64,000 nucleotides of DNA, taken from Lachnospiraceae bacterium (lineage in GTDB: Bacteria; Bacillota; Clostridia; Lachnospirales; Lachnospiraceae). The notes under the pieces were generated by a model. That model made no database searches. It had not been told where the DNA came from and saw only the letters and a list, made by a program, of their open reading frames with translations. The DNA lies in assembly GCA_003447295.1 (NCBI GenBank), contig DLZQ01000067.1:1-64000 (forward strand), in the 5' to 3' direction. Positions within the stretch are counted from its first letter, which is position 1. Each line of letters starts with the position of its first letter. Position numbers and translations under genes: made by a program. Positions 50,294 to 60,607 of this stretch are shown one piece after another.

Positions 50294-52813
50294 ATGACAA
50301 GAGAAGAATTTAGTACATTAAGTAAAGATCATATTTTATATTTGGACGGTGCCACCGGATCGAATCTGGTGAAAGCCGGAATGCCCTCCGGTGTTTGTCC
50401 GGAGCAGTGGATCCTGGAACATAGGGATGTTATGCTGAAGCTGCAGAAGGATTATGTACAGGCGGGTACCAATATTCTGTATGCACCTACTTTTACAGCT
50501 AACCGCGTCAAGCTGGCAGAATATCATCTGGAGAAAAATATGTCCGCCATGATCCACGAACTGGTGGCAATTTCCAGGGAGGCAGCGGCGAGCAGTCCCG
50601 GACATACTGTGCTGGTAGCCGGAGATCTCACAATGACCGGTGAACAGTTAAAACCCATGGGCAAAATGGAACTGGAAGAGCTGATCGATATTTACAAGGA
50701 ACAGATCCTTAGCATGGTGGATGCAGGAGTGGATCTGCTGGTAGTAGAGACTATGATGAGTCTGGCAGAGACCAGAGCGGCATTGATCGCTGCAAAAGAA
50801 GTCTGTGATCTGCCGGTGATCGCCACACTGACTTTTGAAGCAGACGGAAGAACACTATTCGGCACGGATGCGAAGACCGCAGCCATTGTACTGGAGAGCC
50901 TGGGTGCCAGCGCCATCGGTGCCAACTGTTCCACAGGACCTGCCCAGATGGAGAGCATTATCTCGGATATGGTAACCCATACCCGAATCCCCGTGATCGC
51001 AAAGCCAAATGCCGGACTTCCTTTTCTGGATGAAAACGGCAATACCTGCTACAACATGGAAGCAGAAGAATTCACAGAAGAGATGGAAGTACTGGTAAAT
51101 GCCGGTGCTACGATCTTAGGCGGCTGTTGCGGTACCACCCCGGAATTTATCAGACAGATCCATGACCGTTTTGGTACGGAGGCAAAGGTTACAGCAGTCA
51201 GGCGACCGGAGGGCATCCGGTATCTGACCTCCGAACGTATTACCCACAGCTTTGGACTGGAGGATGGCTTTTTTGTTGTGGGAGAGCGCATCAATCCTAC
51301 CGGGAAGAAGGCATTGCAGGCACAGCTTAAGGAAGGCAGTTTCGAGAAAGTAATCCAGTTCGCCGAGGAGCAGGAAGCCTGCGGTGCAAAGGTACTGGAC
51401 ATCAATATGGGTATGAGCGGTATTGATGAAAAAGCCAGTATGCTGCGGGCACTGGAAGAGGTAAGCGGAGTGACGAACCTGCCGCTGTCTCTGGATTCCA
51501 GTTATGTGGAGGTTTTGGAAGCAGCCCTTCGCCATTATCCGGGACGGGCTTTGGTCAATTCCGTCTCTCTGGAGACAGAGAAATTCGAAAAGCTTCTTCC
51601 TATCGTAGCAAAATACGGGGCAATGTTCATCCTGCTGCCGTTGTCGGATGCGGGATTGCCCAAGGATATTGATGAGAAAAAAGAAATCATTCATAAAATA
51701 TATGACAGAGCCACTTCCCTGGGAATGCATAAGGAAGATATCGTGGTAGACGGACTGGTGGCAACCGTGGGAGCTAATCCCAAAGCAGCTTTGGAGACGT
51801 TAGAAACGATCCGCTACTGCAAGGCAAACGGATTTGCAACCATCTGCGGTCTGTCCAATATTTCTTTTGCCATGCCGGAGCGAAGCTTTGTAAATACGGC
51901 ATTCTTAACGCTGGCAATTCAGGCAGGACTAACCATGGCAATTGCTAATCCGTCCCAGGAACTGTTAGTGAGCTGTGCGCTTGCGACGGATCTGTTACTG
52001 AACAAAGAAGAAGCGGCACTTCGATATATCGAGTATGCCGGCGGTGTCAGGGAACGCAGAGAAGAAAAAGAAGCGGAACTGGCAAGAAAACTCTCCCTTT
52101 TGGAAAGTCAGGGGACGGCAAACGGTCAGACAAGTAATGCAGGCAGTGTGGAAAAATCGGCTGTCGAAAAAGGCCCGCAGATCAATGAAATGCAGGACAA
52201 GTTAAAGACTGCTGTCCTGAAGGGTAACCGCAACGGTATCGTAAAGATTACGAAGGAGGCACTGGAAAGCGGGGAAAAGCCAGCGGAATTGTTGAATCAG
52301 GTATTACTTCCCGCCATTAATCAGGTAGGCGAATACTTCGATCAGGGGAAATACTTCCTGCCGCAGTTGATTGCCAGCGCAGAAGCCATGAAGAATTCCA
52401 TTGAGATACTGGAACCCCTGTTACAGACGGGCAGTGCCGGTGAAGAGATGCCGGTAGTGGTCATAGCTACCGTAGAAGGAGATATCCACGATATCGGCAA
52501 GAACCTGGTGGCTCTGATGCTTAAAAATCACGGTTTCCATGTGATCGATCTGGGGAAAGACGTGCCGCAGGCAAAGATTCTGGAGACGGCGAGGGAACAC
52601 CATGCGGAGTTTATTGCCCTGTCTGCACTGATGACCACGACCATGCAGAGAATGCGGGAGATCGTAGCCGCAGCAAAACAGGAAGGTATCACCGCCAAGA
52701 TCATTATCGGCGGAGCCGTGATCACCCAGGAATATGCAGATGAGATCGGAGCGGACGGCTATTCCAAGGATGCCGCGGATGCGGTGAAATTAGCAAAAAG
52801 TTTAATGGAGTAA
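50294..52813 (+). CDS. metH: Cobalamin-dependent methionine synthase, short form lacking the reactivation domain
   Basis: 839 residues. Domains in order: homocysteine methyltransferase (~1-300; zinc Cys in GANCSTGP and GGCCGTTPEF), pterin/methyl-THF domain (~310-590; GERINPTGKKALQ, DINMGMSG, LPLSLDS), a linker, B12-cap helical domain (~635-715) and B12-binding Rossmann domain (~720-839) with the cobalt-ligating DIHDIGKNL motif. The C-terminal AdoMet reactivation domain of E. coli MetH (~330 residues) is absent, as usual in clostridia, where a separate activator may serve. It moves a methyl group from methyl-THF to homocysteine. No riboswitch precedes it. Confidence 0.95.
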   Translation: MTREEFSTLSKDHILYLDGATGSNLVKAGMPSGVCPEQWILEHRDVMLKLQKDYVQAGTNILYAPTFTANRVKLAEYHLEKNMSAMIHELVAISREAAASSPGHTVLVAGDLTMTGEQLKPMGKMELEELIDIYKEQILSMVDAGVDLLVVETMMSLAETRAALIAAKEVCDLPVIATLTFEADGRTLFGTDAKTAAIVLESLGASAIGANCSTGPAQMESIISDMVTHTRIPVIAKPNAGLPFLDENGNTCYNMEAEEFTEEMEVLVNAGATILGGCCGTTPEFIRQIHDRFGTEAKVTAVRRPEGIRYLTSERITHSFGLEDGFFVVGERINPTGKKALQAQLKEGSFEKVIQFAEEQEACGAKVLDINMGMSGIDEKASMLRALEEVSGVTNLPLSLDSSYVEVLEAALRHYPGRALVNSVSLETEKFEKLLPIVAKYGAMFILLPLSDAGLPKDIDEKKEIIHKIYDRATSLGMHKEDIVVDGLVATVGANPKAALETLETIRYCKANGFATICGLSNISFAMPERSFVNTAFLTLAIQAGLTMAIANPSQELLVSCALATDLLLNKEEAALRYIEYAGGVRERREEKEAELARKLSLLESQGTANGQTSNAGSVEKSAVEKGPQINEMQDKLKTAVLKGNRNGIVKITKEALESGEKPAELLNQVLLPAINQVGEYFDQGKYFLPQLIASAEAMKNSIEILEPLLQTGSAGEEMPVVVIATVEGDIHDIGKNLVALMLKNHGFHVIDLGKDVPQAKILETAREHHAEFIALSALMTTTMQRMREIVAAAKQEGITAKIIIGGAVITQEYADEIGADGYSKDAADAVKLAKSLME

Positions 52814-52849
52814 TAAAAAGTCAGAGTATACATAAAGGAGCGGAGCAAA

Positions 52850-54466
52850 ATGATTGGAGCAGATGCGATTATTAAATGTCTCGAAGCCGAGGGGGTAAGC
52901 ACGGTATTCGGATATCCAGGTGTTGCCATATGTCCTTTTTTCAACAGTATTCTGGATTCCGAGATCAGGACGGTGCTGATCCGGACGGAACAGAATGCTG
53001 CCCATGCCGCCAGCGGTGTGGCACGTATGACCGGCAGACCCGGTGTGTGCGCGGTGACTTCCGGACCGGGCGCTACGAATGTCATCACGGGCATCGCCAC
53101 GGCATTTGCGGACAGTATTCCCCTGATCTGTATCACCGGTCAGGTAAACAGCGAACTGCTGGGCAGTGATGTGTTCCAGGAGGCGGATATCACCGGCGCA
53201 GTGGAATCTTTTGTTAAATACAGTTATCTGGTAAAAAATGTTAATGATATTCCCCGGGTATTCAAAGAGGCATTTTATATTGCAAATACCGGAAGAAAAG
53301 GTCCGGTATTGATCGATATTCCCATTGATATTCAGAATGCCGTTATCAAGAACTTCCATTATCCGGAAGAGGTAAATCTGCGTACTTATAAGCCTACGGT
53401 CAAGGGGCATGCCGTACAGATCAAAAAGGTTATCAAGGAGCTGGAGCGTGCAAAACGCCCTATCATCTGTGCCGGCGGCGGAGTATTACTTAGCGAGGCC
53501 GAAGAAGAGCTGCGCAGCTTTGCCGAAGAACATGGCATTCCCGTAGTATCCACCATGATGGGAATCGGTGTCATGCCTACCGAACATCCGCTCTATTACG
53601 GAATGGTGGGCAATAACGGTAAGTCTTACGCAAACCGTGCCATGAACGAATCCGATCTGCTGATCATGGTAGGCGCCAGAGTTGCGGATCGTGCGGTCAG
53701 CCAACCGGATCTTATTACCCGGAACAAGGTACTGGTACATATCGATGTGGATCCCGCGGAGATCGGTAAAAATGCCGGTCCATCCATCCCATTGGTCGGC
53801 GATGCCAAACACATTTTCCAGGATTTCCAGAAGGAAGAATTTTGCTGCGACTATGGGGAATGGCTTACTACCTTAAATGAGTACCGTTCCACAATGGAGA
53901 AAAAGAGAACTCCGAATCCCGATTATGTGGATCCTGCGGCCTTTATTACAAAACTTTCCGAGAAAATGCAGGAGGATGGTGTGTATGTAGCGGATGTGGG
54001 ACAGAACCAGATCTGGTCCTGCGGTTATCACATTGTGAAAAAGGGTAAATTTTTAACCTCCGGCGGCATGGGAACCATGGGGTATTCCATTCCGGCAGCC
54101 ATGGGAGCCAAGACAGCAGCCATGGACAAACAGGTCATTGCCGTCTGCGGTGACGGTTCTTTCCAGATGTCCATGATGGAATTAGCTACTATAAGACAGC
54201 ACAATATTCCGGTGAAGATCATTGTATTGAAGAACAATTATCTCGGCATGGTAAGAGAATATCAGCATTATACCTACAAGGATCACTATTCTGTAGTGGA
54301 TCTGTCAGGAAGCCCTGATCTGGAGAAATTATCCGCAGCCTACGGCATCCCTTATCTGCGCCTGAATACGATGGAGCACGCAGATGAAGTACTGGATGCA
54401 TTTTTAGCAGAAGATAACACGATGCTGTTAGAGTGTCTGATCGATCCCATGGATCTGGTAAAATAG
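52850..54466 (+). CDS. ilvB: Acetolactate synthase large subunit (acetohydroxyacid synthase)
   Basis: 538 residues. TPP enzyme fold with FGYPGVAICPFFNSIL, the Glu motif RTEQNAAHAASGVARMTGRPGVCAVTSGPGATNVITG, FQEADITG, and the TPP/Mg motif CGDGSFQMSMMELATIRQHNIPVKIIVLKNNYLGMVREYQ. The common RHEQGAAHMA of biosynthetic enzymes reads RTEQNAAHAA, and the protein is about 20 residues short, so it is a divergent member. Two regulatory-subunit genes and ilvC follow directly, supporting a biosynthetic role in valine, leucine and isoleucine synthesis. AAAGGAG ribosome site; metH ends 36 bases upstream. Confidence 0.92.
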   Translation: MIGADAIIKCLEAEGVSTVFGYPGVAICPFFNSILDSEIRTVLIRTEQNAAHAASGVARMTGRPGVCAVTSGPGATNVITGIATAFADSIPLICITGQVNSELLGSDVFQEADITGAVESFVKYSYLVKNVNDIPRVFKEAFYIANTGRKGPVLIDIPIDIQNAVIKNFHYPEEVNLRTYKPTVKGHAVQIKKVIKELERAKRPIICAGGGVLLSEAEEELRSFAEEHGIPVVSTMMGIGVMPTEHPLYYGMVGNNGKSYANRAMNESDLLIMVGARVADRAVSQPDLITRNKVLVHIDVDPAEIGKNAGPSIPLVGDAKHIFQDFQKEEFCCDYGEWLTTLNEYRSTMEKKRTPNPDYVDPAAFITKLSEKMQEDGVYVADVGQNQIWSCGYHIVKKGKFLTSGGMGTMGYSIPAAMGAKTAAMDKQVIAVCGDGSFQMSMMELATIRQHNIPVKIIVLKNNYLGMVREYQHYTYKDHYSVVDLSGSPDLEKLSAAYGIPYLRLNTMEHADEVLDAFLAEDNTMLLECLIDPMDLVK

Positions 54467-54485
54467 CGAAGGGGGATGGATGTAA

Positions 54486-54974
54486 ATGAAAAGAATATAT
54501 TCCGTACTGGTAGAGAACCGTTCCGGTGTTCTGTGTAAGGTGGCCGGTCTGTTCTCCCGAAGATGTTTTAATATTGAAAGTCTTGCCGTGGGAGAGACCG
54601 ATGACCATGCGGTATCCTGCATGACCATCGTAAGTTCCGGGGATGAACGCACTTTGGAGCAGATTGAAAAGCAACTGAATAAGAAGCTGGATGTCATCAA
54701 AGTAAAAACTTTATCCCAGGAACAGTGTTATACCCGGGAATTAATGTTATTAAAGGTTAAATATAACAAGAATAATCGTAGGGATATCATAGAAATTTGT
54801 GACATTATGAAAACAGAGATCGTAGATATGTCAAAGCACTTCATGATGCTGCAGATTTGCGATGCTCCGGAGAAAATCGATACACTGATCAAGATGCTTC
54901 AGACGATCAGTATTGTGGAAGTAGCAAGAACCGGAACCCTGGCATTATCAAAATGCACCGAGAATGATGATTAA
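54486..54974 (+). CDS. ilvH: Acetolactate synthase small (regulatory) subunit, first copy
   Basis: 162 residues. The N-terminal ACT domain is clear: YSVLVENRSGVLCKVAGLFSRRCFNIESLAVGETDD, with the TIVSSGDERTLEQIEKQLNKKLDVIKV strand-helix; a C-terminal dimerisation domain ends VEVARTGTLALSK. It binds the large subunit and mediates valine feedback. AAGGGGGATGG upstream as ribosome site. It is more divergent from typical IlvH than the next copy. Confidence 0.92.
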   Translation: MKRIYSVLVENRSGVLCKVAGLFSRRCFNIESLAVGETDDHAVSCMTIVSSGDERTLEQIEKQLNKKLDVIKVKTLSQEQCYTRELMLLKVKYNKNNRRDIIEICDIMKTEIVDMSKHFMMLQICDAPEKIDTLIKMLQTISIVEVARTGTLALSKCTENDD

Positions 54975-55005
54975 AATACATCAATTATAATGTTAAATTC
55001 ACTAA

Positions 55006-55034
55006 TTGACATTGTAAAGGCATCTTGCTATATT
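55006..55034 (+). promoter_or_regulatory. Strong internal promoter before the second ilvH
   Basis: TTGACA (55006-55011) and TATATT (55029-55034) are exactly 17 bases apart. The start near 55041 leaves a 60-base leader, so the frame running up to 54990 is not coding. This would express ilvH-ilvC separately from ilvB. Confidence 0.8.
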
Positions 55035-55100
55035 AAGAATACAGTTGCTACTCCGGAAGGAGAGCAGTTGCAGAAATACGAAAGGTATGGTAGATCATTC

Positions 55101-55619
55101 ATGCAGAAGAGAGTATTTCAGCTGTTAGTTGACAACACATCCGGCGTACTGAGCCGTATTGCCGGTCTGTTTTCCAGACGCGGTTATAACATCGAAAGCA
55201 TTACGGCAGGAGTAACGGCAGATCCCCGTTTTACCCGAATTACTATTGTGACTTCGGGCGACGATGATATCCTCGAACAGATCGAGAAACAGGTAGGGAA
55301 GTTAGTGGATGTCCGTGATATCAAAGAACTGGATCCGGAGGACAGTGTGTACCGTGAACTGGTACTGGTCAAGGTAAAAGTAGATCCCGAGAAACGTCTG
55401 GAGATCCGACAGGGCGTAGAGTTCCTTGCCAACAATTTCCGTGCGAAGATCATTGATGTCGGTGCGGAGAACCTGATCGTGGAATTTACCGGTAACCACA
55501 GCAAAGTGAATGCATTGATCCAGCGTTTTAATGAAGAGTATGAGGTGCTGGAGCTGGCGAGAACCGGTATTACGGGACTTGGCAGAGGTATTGAGAACGT
55601 TACTTATATCGAAGATTAA
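55101..55619 (+). CDS. ilvN: Acetolactate synthase small (regulatory) subunit, second copy
   Basis: 172 residues from the ATG at 55101 (MQKRVFQLLVDNTSGVLSRIAGLFSRRGYNIESITAG, the classic ACT opening). A codon at 54990 lies upstream of a promoter and is rejected; the nearest ribosome-like AAAGG is 15 bases off, which is long. The domain layout equals that of the first copy, with ITIVTSGDDDILEQIEKQVGKLVDV and ELARTGITGLGRGI. I use ilvN only to distinguish it from the first copy. Confidence 0.9.
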   Translation: MQKRVFQLLVDNTSGVLSRIAGLFSRRGYNIESITAGVTADPRFTRITIVTSGDDDILEQIEKQVGKLVDVRDIKELDPEDSVYRELVLVKVKVDPEKRLEIRQGVEFLANNFRAKIIDVGAENLIVEFTGNHSKVNALIQRFNEEYEVLELARTGITGLGRGIENVTYIED

Positions 55620-55650
55620 TATTGAAAGATTAATATCGAAAGATCAAAGT
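55611..55650 (+). repeat. Short tandem repeat at the end of the second ilvH-type gene
   Basis: Near-identical 14-base units (GATTAATATTGAAA and GATTAATATCGAAA) follow one another across the stop codon. A few bases later TATCAGTTA occurs twice around TAGGG-TATAT-CCCTA (about 55653-55687), in the leader of ilvC. No function is known to me. Confidence 0.5.
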
Positions 55651-55691
55651 TCTTATCAGTTAGCTCTAGGGTATATCCCTATCAGTTATAA

Positions 55692-56741
<1,050 letters not shown>

Positions 56742-56768
56742 TCGATCGTAAAAATACAATGCTATGAA

Positions 56769-56815
56769 AAGGGCTGTGTGAGGAATGTAAAAGTTCTGAC
56801 ACAGCCTTATTTTTG
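56769..56815 (+). terminator. Terminator of the ilv operon
   Basis: GGCTGTGT (56772-56779) pairs with ACACAGCC (56799-56806), with additional weak pairing inside, and TTATTTTT follows. Confidence 0.8.
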
Positions 56816-56924
56816 GCAAAAAAGCAGTTGTTTATAGGTAAAAACCGCAAAAATAAACTGGAAAACACATATTAATTGCGCTAAAATGAAGTGAAAAAAC
56901 AAATGGGAAAGGTATCCTGTAAAC

Positions 56925-58730
56925 ATGAAAGACTTTGAAGCAAAAACATCTCCGAAAAAAAAGATGGACACTGAGAGCTGGTTTATCGAATGCTACCGGA
57001 AGAATCAGGGGCATCCCTTGTGGACACTGGTGCATCTGTATAAGGGAAATTATCATAAATTTGTCATGGCAGTGATCTGTTTTTTCGCAAAACATGCCTG
57101 TGTCTGGGTACTGCCCATCATCACGGCGAATATTATTAACGATGTGACGGCGCACAATCCGGATACTTTCCGGAATATTATATTTTACAGTATTCTGGAA
57201 GCGGGACTGATCCTGCTTAATATTCCCATGAATTATCTGTACACTTCCTATAAAAGCCTGGCGACCCGCTATGCAGAGACAGGACTTCGGAAAGCACTGA
57301 TCCGGAAATTACAGCAGCTGTCCATTTCCTATCATGTGGAGACCCAGTCCGGACGACTGCAGTCCAAGATCATGCGTGATGTGGAAGCCGTGGAAGGTCT
57401 TTCCACTCAGTTATTTTTAAGTATTTTAAATATTGCCCTGAATATCGGAGTGGCACTGGTTGTCACTATCAGTAAGAGCCGCATCGTATTCGTATTTTTC
57501 CTGTTGACCACACCGGTGGCGGCAATTACCATGGTTACCTTCCGGAATATTATGAAGAAGAGAAATACGGAGTTCCGTAAGGAAATGGAAGAGACCTCTG
57601 CCAGGGTCATGGAAATGGTGGAACTGGTACCCGTGACCAGAGCCCATGCCCTGGAGGATGAAGAAGTATCTAAAATGAGCGGGCAGTTGTTTGCTGTGGC
57701 GGAAAAAGGCTATAAGCTGGATCTGATCCAGGCACTGTTTGGCTCGGTAGGCTGGGCGGTATTCCAGATCTTTCAGGTGATCTGTCTGGCATTTACCGGA
57801 TATCTTGCCATCGGCGGGAAGATCCAGGCCGGTGATATCACACTGTATCAGAGTTATTTTGCTACGGTGGTCAATCAGGTATCCTCTATTGTTACCCTGC
57901 TGCCTACTATTGCAAAAGGTATCGAATCCGTGAATTCCATCGGTGAGGTATTGCTGTCTGAGGACGTCGAAGACAACGAAGGCAAGGAAAAACTGGAGCA
58001 GGTAACCGGCACCTTTGACTTTGAGGATGTATGCTTCCATTACAAAAATAATGAGCATAACGTATTGAACCACTTAAATCTTCATGTGAAAGCGGGAGAG
58101 ACCATTGCGCTGGTAGGCGAGTCCGGTGCCGGAAAATCCACGATCTTAAACCTGGTCATCGGTTTCCATCAGGCAGAGAGTGGAAAAGTCCTGATCGACG
58201 GCAAAGATTTAAGTAAAATCGATCTTAGAACATACAGAAAACATTTAGCGGTGGTACCCCAGACATCCATTCTGTTCTCCGGAACGATCCGCGACAATAT
58301 TACCTACGGCTGTGAAAACGTTTCAGAAGAAGAATTACAGAATGTGATCAAGGCCGCGAATCTGTCAGACCTGATCGCATCTCTTCCAAAAGGTCTCGAC
58401 ACTATGGTGGGAGAACACGGCGGCAAGTTATCCGGCGGTCAGAGACAGCGTATTTCCATTGCCAGAGCACTGATCCGTGATCCGAAGGTGATCGTTTTGG
58501 ATGAAGCAACCTCGGCATTAGACAGTATCTCCGAAAGGCTGATCCAGCAGGCGTTAAACAATCTGACGGAGGGGCGGACGACATTTATTGTGGCGCACAG
58601 ACTGTCCACGATCCGGGATGCTGACAGGATTGCCGTAATAGCCGATGGACATTGTTCGGAATACGGTACCTATGACGAGCTGATGGCTCTGAAGGGAGAG
58701 TTCTACCAGTTAAAACAGATCCAGAGTTAA
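56925..58730 (+). CDS. ABC transporter, fused permease and ATPase
   Basis: 601 residues. Six membrane helices (~45-330; the first hydrophobic stretch is FVMAVICFFAKHACVWVLPIITANI) precede the ATPase with Walker A GESGAGKST, signature LSGGQRQRISIARALI, Walker B VIVLDEATSALD and switch AHRLSTI. Half-transporter of the lipid/multidrug exporter type; it acts as a homo- or heterodimer, and no partner gene is adjacent, so a homodimer is possible. Substrate unknown. The start is preceded by GGGAAAGG at a spacing of about 13. Confidence 0.92.
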   Translation: MKDFEAKTSPKKKMDTESWFIECYRKNQGHPLWTLVHLYKGNYHKFVMAVICFFAKHACVWVLPIITANIINDVTAHNPDTFRNIIFYSILEAGLILLNIPMNYLYTSYKSLATRYAETGLRKALIRKLQQLSISYHVETQSGRLQSKIMRDVEAVEGLSTQLFLSILNIALNIGVALVVTISKSRIVFVFFLLTTPVAAITMVTFRNIMKKRNTEFRKEMEETSARVMEMVELVPVTRAHALEDEEVSKMSGQLFAVAEKGYKLDLIQALFGSVGWAVFQIFQVICLAFTGYLAIGGKIQAGDITLYQSYFATVVNQVSSIVTLLPTIAKGIESVNSIGEVLLSEDVEDNEGKEKLEQVTGTFDFEDVCFHYKNNEHNVLNHLNLHVKAGETIALVGESGAGKSTILNLVIGFHQAESGKVLIDGKDLSKIDLRTYRKHLAVVPQTSILFSGTIRDNITYGCENVSEEELQNVIKAANLSDLIASLPKGLDTMVGEHGGKLSGGQRQRISIARALIRDPKVIVLDEATSALDSISERLIQQALNNLTEGRTTFIVAHRLSTIRDADRIAVIADGHCSEYGTYDELMALKGEFYQLKQIQS

Positions 58731-58736
58731 AACCAC

Positions 58737-58765
58737 TTGAAACATATGTTCGGCTATGGTATGAT
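58737..58765 (+). promoter_or_regulatory. SOS promoter of ruvAB
   Basis: TTGAAA (58737-58742) and TATGAT (58760-58765) are 17 bases apart. The LexA box GAAACATATGTTCG (58739-58752) matches the consensus fully when read on the other strand and covers part of the -35 box. TTCGGCTA...TAGCCGAA (58749-58756, 58776-58783), followed by TTTTA, overlaps the same region and may end the upstream transporter transcript. Confidence 0.85.
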
Positions 58766-58833
58766 AAACATATCGTAGCCGAATTTTACGTGCTATTATT
58801 TTGTATGCCAGGAAAGACGAGGATTTAACATAC

Positions 58834-59460
58834 ATGTTTGCATATGTGAATGGCTTTTTGGAAGATGTTACGGTAGATAACGCGGTGATCGATGTCAACG
58901 GCTTCGGGATCAATGTCCGGATCTCTGCGGATACGGCATCGAGACTTCCGGGAATCGGAGAGCAGGTTCGGCTTTATACATATACTTATGTGAAGGAAGA
59001 CGCCTTTTTATTATATGGTTTTCTCTCCCGGAGCGATCTGGAGATGTTCAAGCTCTGTATTACGGTCAGTGGTATCGGACCTAAGGGAGCACTCGCTATA
59101 TTATCCGTTATGGATGCGGATTCTTTGCGTTTTGCCATTATGTCCGGTGATGCCAGGGCGATATCGAAGGCCCCCGGTATAGGCGCCAGAACAGCGCAGC
59201 GGCTGATCCTGGAATTAAAGGACAAGATATCCATTGACGATACTCTGATTTCCAGAGAGATTGCAGCAGGCGGCGCGGAAGGCATCCTGACCGCAGGAAG
59301 TCTGCATATTGACAGTGAGAAGAAAAAGGAAGCTGTGGAAGCCCTGGTGGCGTTGGGCTACGGACAGGCGGAGAGCTTAAAGGCTGTCAATGCCATCGAA
59401 GATGTGGAGAACATAGATTCCGGAGCAATCTTAAAGGCTGCCCTGAAAAAATTGTTTTAA
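58834..59460 (+). CDS. ruvA: Holliday junction branch migration protein RuvA
   Basis: 208 residues from the ATG at 58834 (FAYVNGFLEDVTVDNAVIDVNGFGINV, the OB-fold start); a TTG at 58801 would add non-family sequence and is rejected. Two helix-hairpin-helix motifs (SGIGPKGALAIL; PGIGARTAQRLILELKDK) bind the junction, and the C-terminal three-helix domain (EAVEALVALGYGQAESLKAV) binds RuvB. It is the first gene of the LexA-boxed ruvAB operon. Confidence 0.95.
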   Translation: MFAYVNGFLEDVTVDNAVIDVNGFGINVRISADTASRLPGIGEQVRLYTYTYVKEDAFLLYGFLSRSDLEMFKLCITVSGIGPKGALAILSVMDADSLRFAIMSGDARAISKAPGIGARTAQRLILELKDKISIDDTLISREIAAGGAEGILTAGSLHIDSEKKKEAVEALVALGYGQAESLKAVNAIEDVENIDSGAILKAALKKLF

Positions 59461-59478
59461 GGAATGAGATCAACGACT

Positions 59479-60471
59479 ATGCCCAGAAGAATGATAGAGA
59501 CAAATATCACGGAAGAAGATATTAAACTGGAAGGCTCCTTACGTCCCCAGACGCTGGACGATTATATCGGTCAGTCCAAGATAAAGGAGAACCTGAAGGT
59601 CTATATTACTGCTGCAAAGCAGCGTGGGGATGCACTGGATCATGTGCTGTTCTACGGACCGCCCGGACTTGGTAAGACCACCCTTGCCGGGATCATTGCC
59701 AATGAAATGGGAGTCCATATGAAGGTGACCAGCGGACCGGCGATTGAGAAGCCGGGAGAGATGGCTGCCATCTTAAACAACCTGGAAGAAGGAGATCTGT
59801 TGTTCGTGGATGAGATACATCGTCTGAATCGTCAAGTGGAGGAAGTACTGTATCCCGCCATGGAAGATTATTGTATTGACATCATGATCGGTAAGGGCTC
59901 CAGTGCCAGGTCCGTCCGTCTGGAATTGCCAAAGTTCACGCTGGTAGGAGCGACGACCCGGGCAGGACTTTTGACGGCACCTCTGCGGGATCGTTTTGGA
60001 ATGATCCATCATCTGGAATTCTATACCATAGAGGAATTGCAGCAGATCATCATGCACTCCGCAGGGATCCTGGATGTGGAGATCGAACCTGCCGGAGCAA
60101 AAGAAATGGCTAGGCGAAGCCGTGGAACGCCCAGACTTGCCAACCGTATCTTGAAGCGTGTCCGTGATTTCGCACAAGTCAAATACGACGGAGTCATTAC
60201 AGAAGAGGTAGCCAGAACCGCACTGGATCTTATGGATGTGGACAAGATGGGCTTAGATCATATCGACAGGAATATCCTTGTGACGATCATCGAGAAATTT
60301 AACGGTGGACCTGTGGGACTGGATACCCTGGCAGCTGCCATCGGAGAAGATGCCGGCACCATAGAAGATGTCTACGAACCTTATCTGATCAAGAACGGTT
60401 TCTTGAACAGAACGCCCAAGGGACGCACAGTGACGGATCTGACCTACAGACATCTGGGGCTGAAGCTTTAA
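59479..60471 (+). CDS. ruvB: Holliday junction branch migration helicase RuvB
   Basis: 330 residues from the ATG at 59479; an in-frame ATG at 59464 lies directly behind the GGA and leaves no room for a ribosome site, but neither start is decisive. AAA+ motifs are complete: [20 protein letters not shown], Walker [14 protein letters not shown], Walker [23 protein letters not shown], sensor [18 protein letters not shown], and the C-terminal winged helix ([17 protein letters not shown]). It drives branch migration with RuvA. It starts 18 bases after the ruvA stop. Confidence 0.95.
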   Translation: MPRRMIETNITEEDIKLEGSLRPQTLDDYIGQSKIKENLKVYITAAKQRGDALDHVLFYGPPGLGKTTLAGIIANEMGVHMKVTSGPAIEKPGEMAAILNNLEEGDLLFVDEIHRLNRQVEEVLYPAMEDYCIDIMIGKGSSARSVRLELPKFTLVGATTRAGLLTAPLRDRFGMIHHLEFYTIEELQQIIMHSAGILDVEIEPAGAKEMARRSRGTPRLANRILKRVRDFAQVKYDGVITEEVARTALDLMDVDKMGLDHIDRNILVTIIEKFNGGPVGLDTLAAAIGEDAGTIEDVYEPYLIKNGFLNRTPKGRTVTDLTYRHLGLKL

Positions 60472-60505
60472 CGGAGACAACGGAGACAATCGGGCAATTT
60501 TTTAC

Positions 60506-60534
60506 TTGCCACTCTATATAATCTGATATATAAT
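60506..60534 (+). promoter_or_regulatory. Promoter of zapA
   Basis: TTGCCA (60506-60511) and TATAAT (60529-60534) are 17 bases apart. A 9-base CGGAGACAA direct repeat lies just upstream, after the ruvB stop. Confidence 0.65.
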
Positions 60535-60607
60535 AAATGTTGTATTATATTTTTTAACAGACGGCACATATTGTGTTTTCAAAAGATTGTTAAGAGGGGT
60601 GTTTAAG

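Noticed and set aside
52814-52849. T-box or other leader control of ilvB
   Set aside because: Only 36 bases separate it from metH; no room for a leader.
54990-55100. Longer start for the second acetolactate synthase small subunit
   Set aside because: The extra stretch contains a strong promoter whose transcript would begin near 55041, and the ACT domain begins at 55101.
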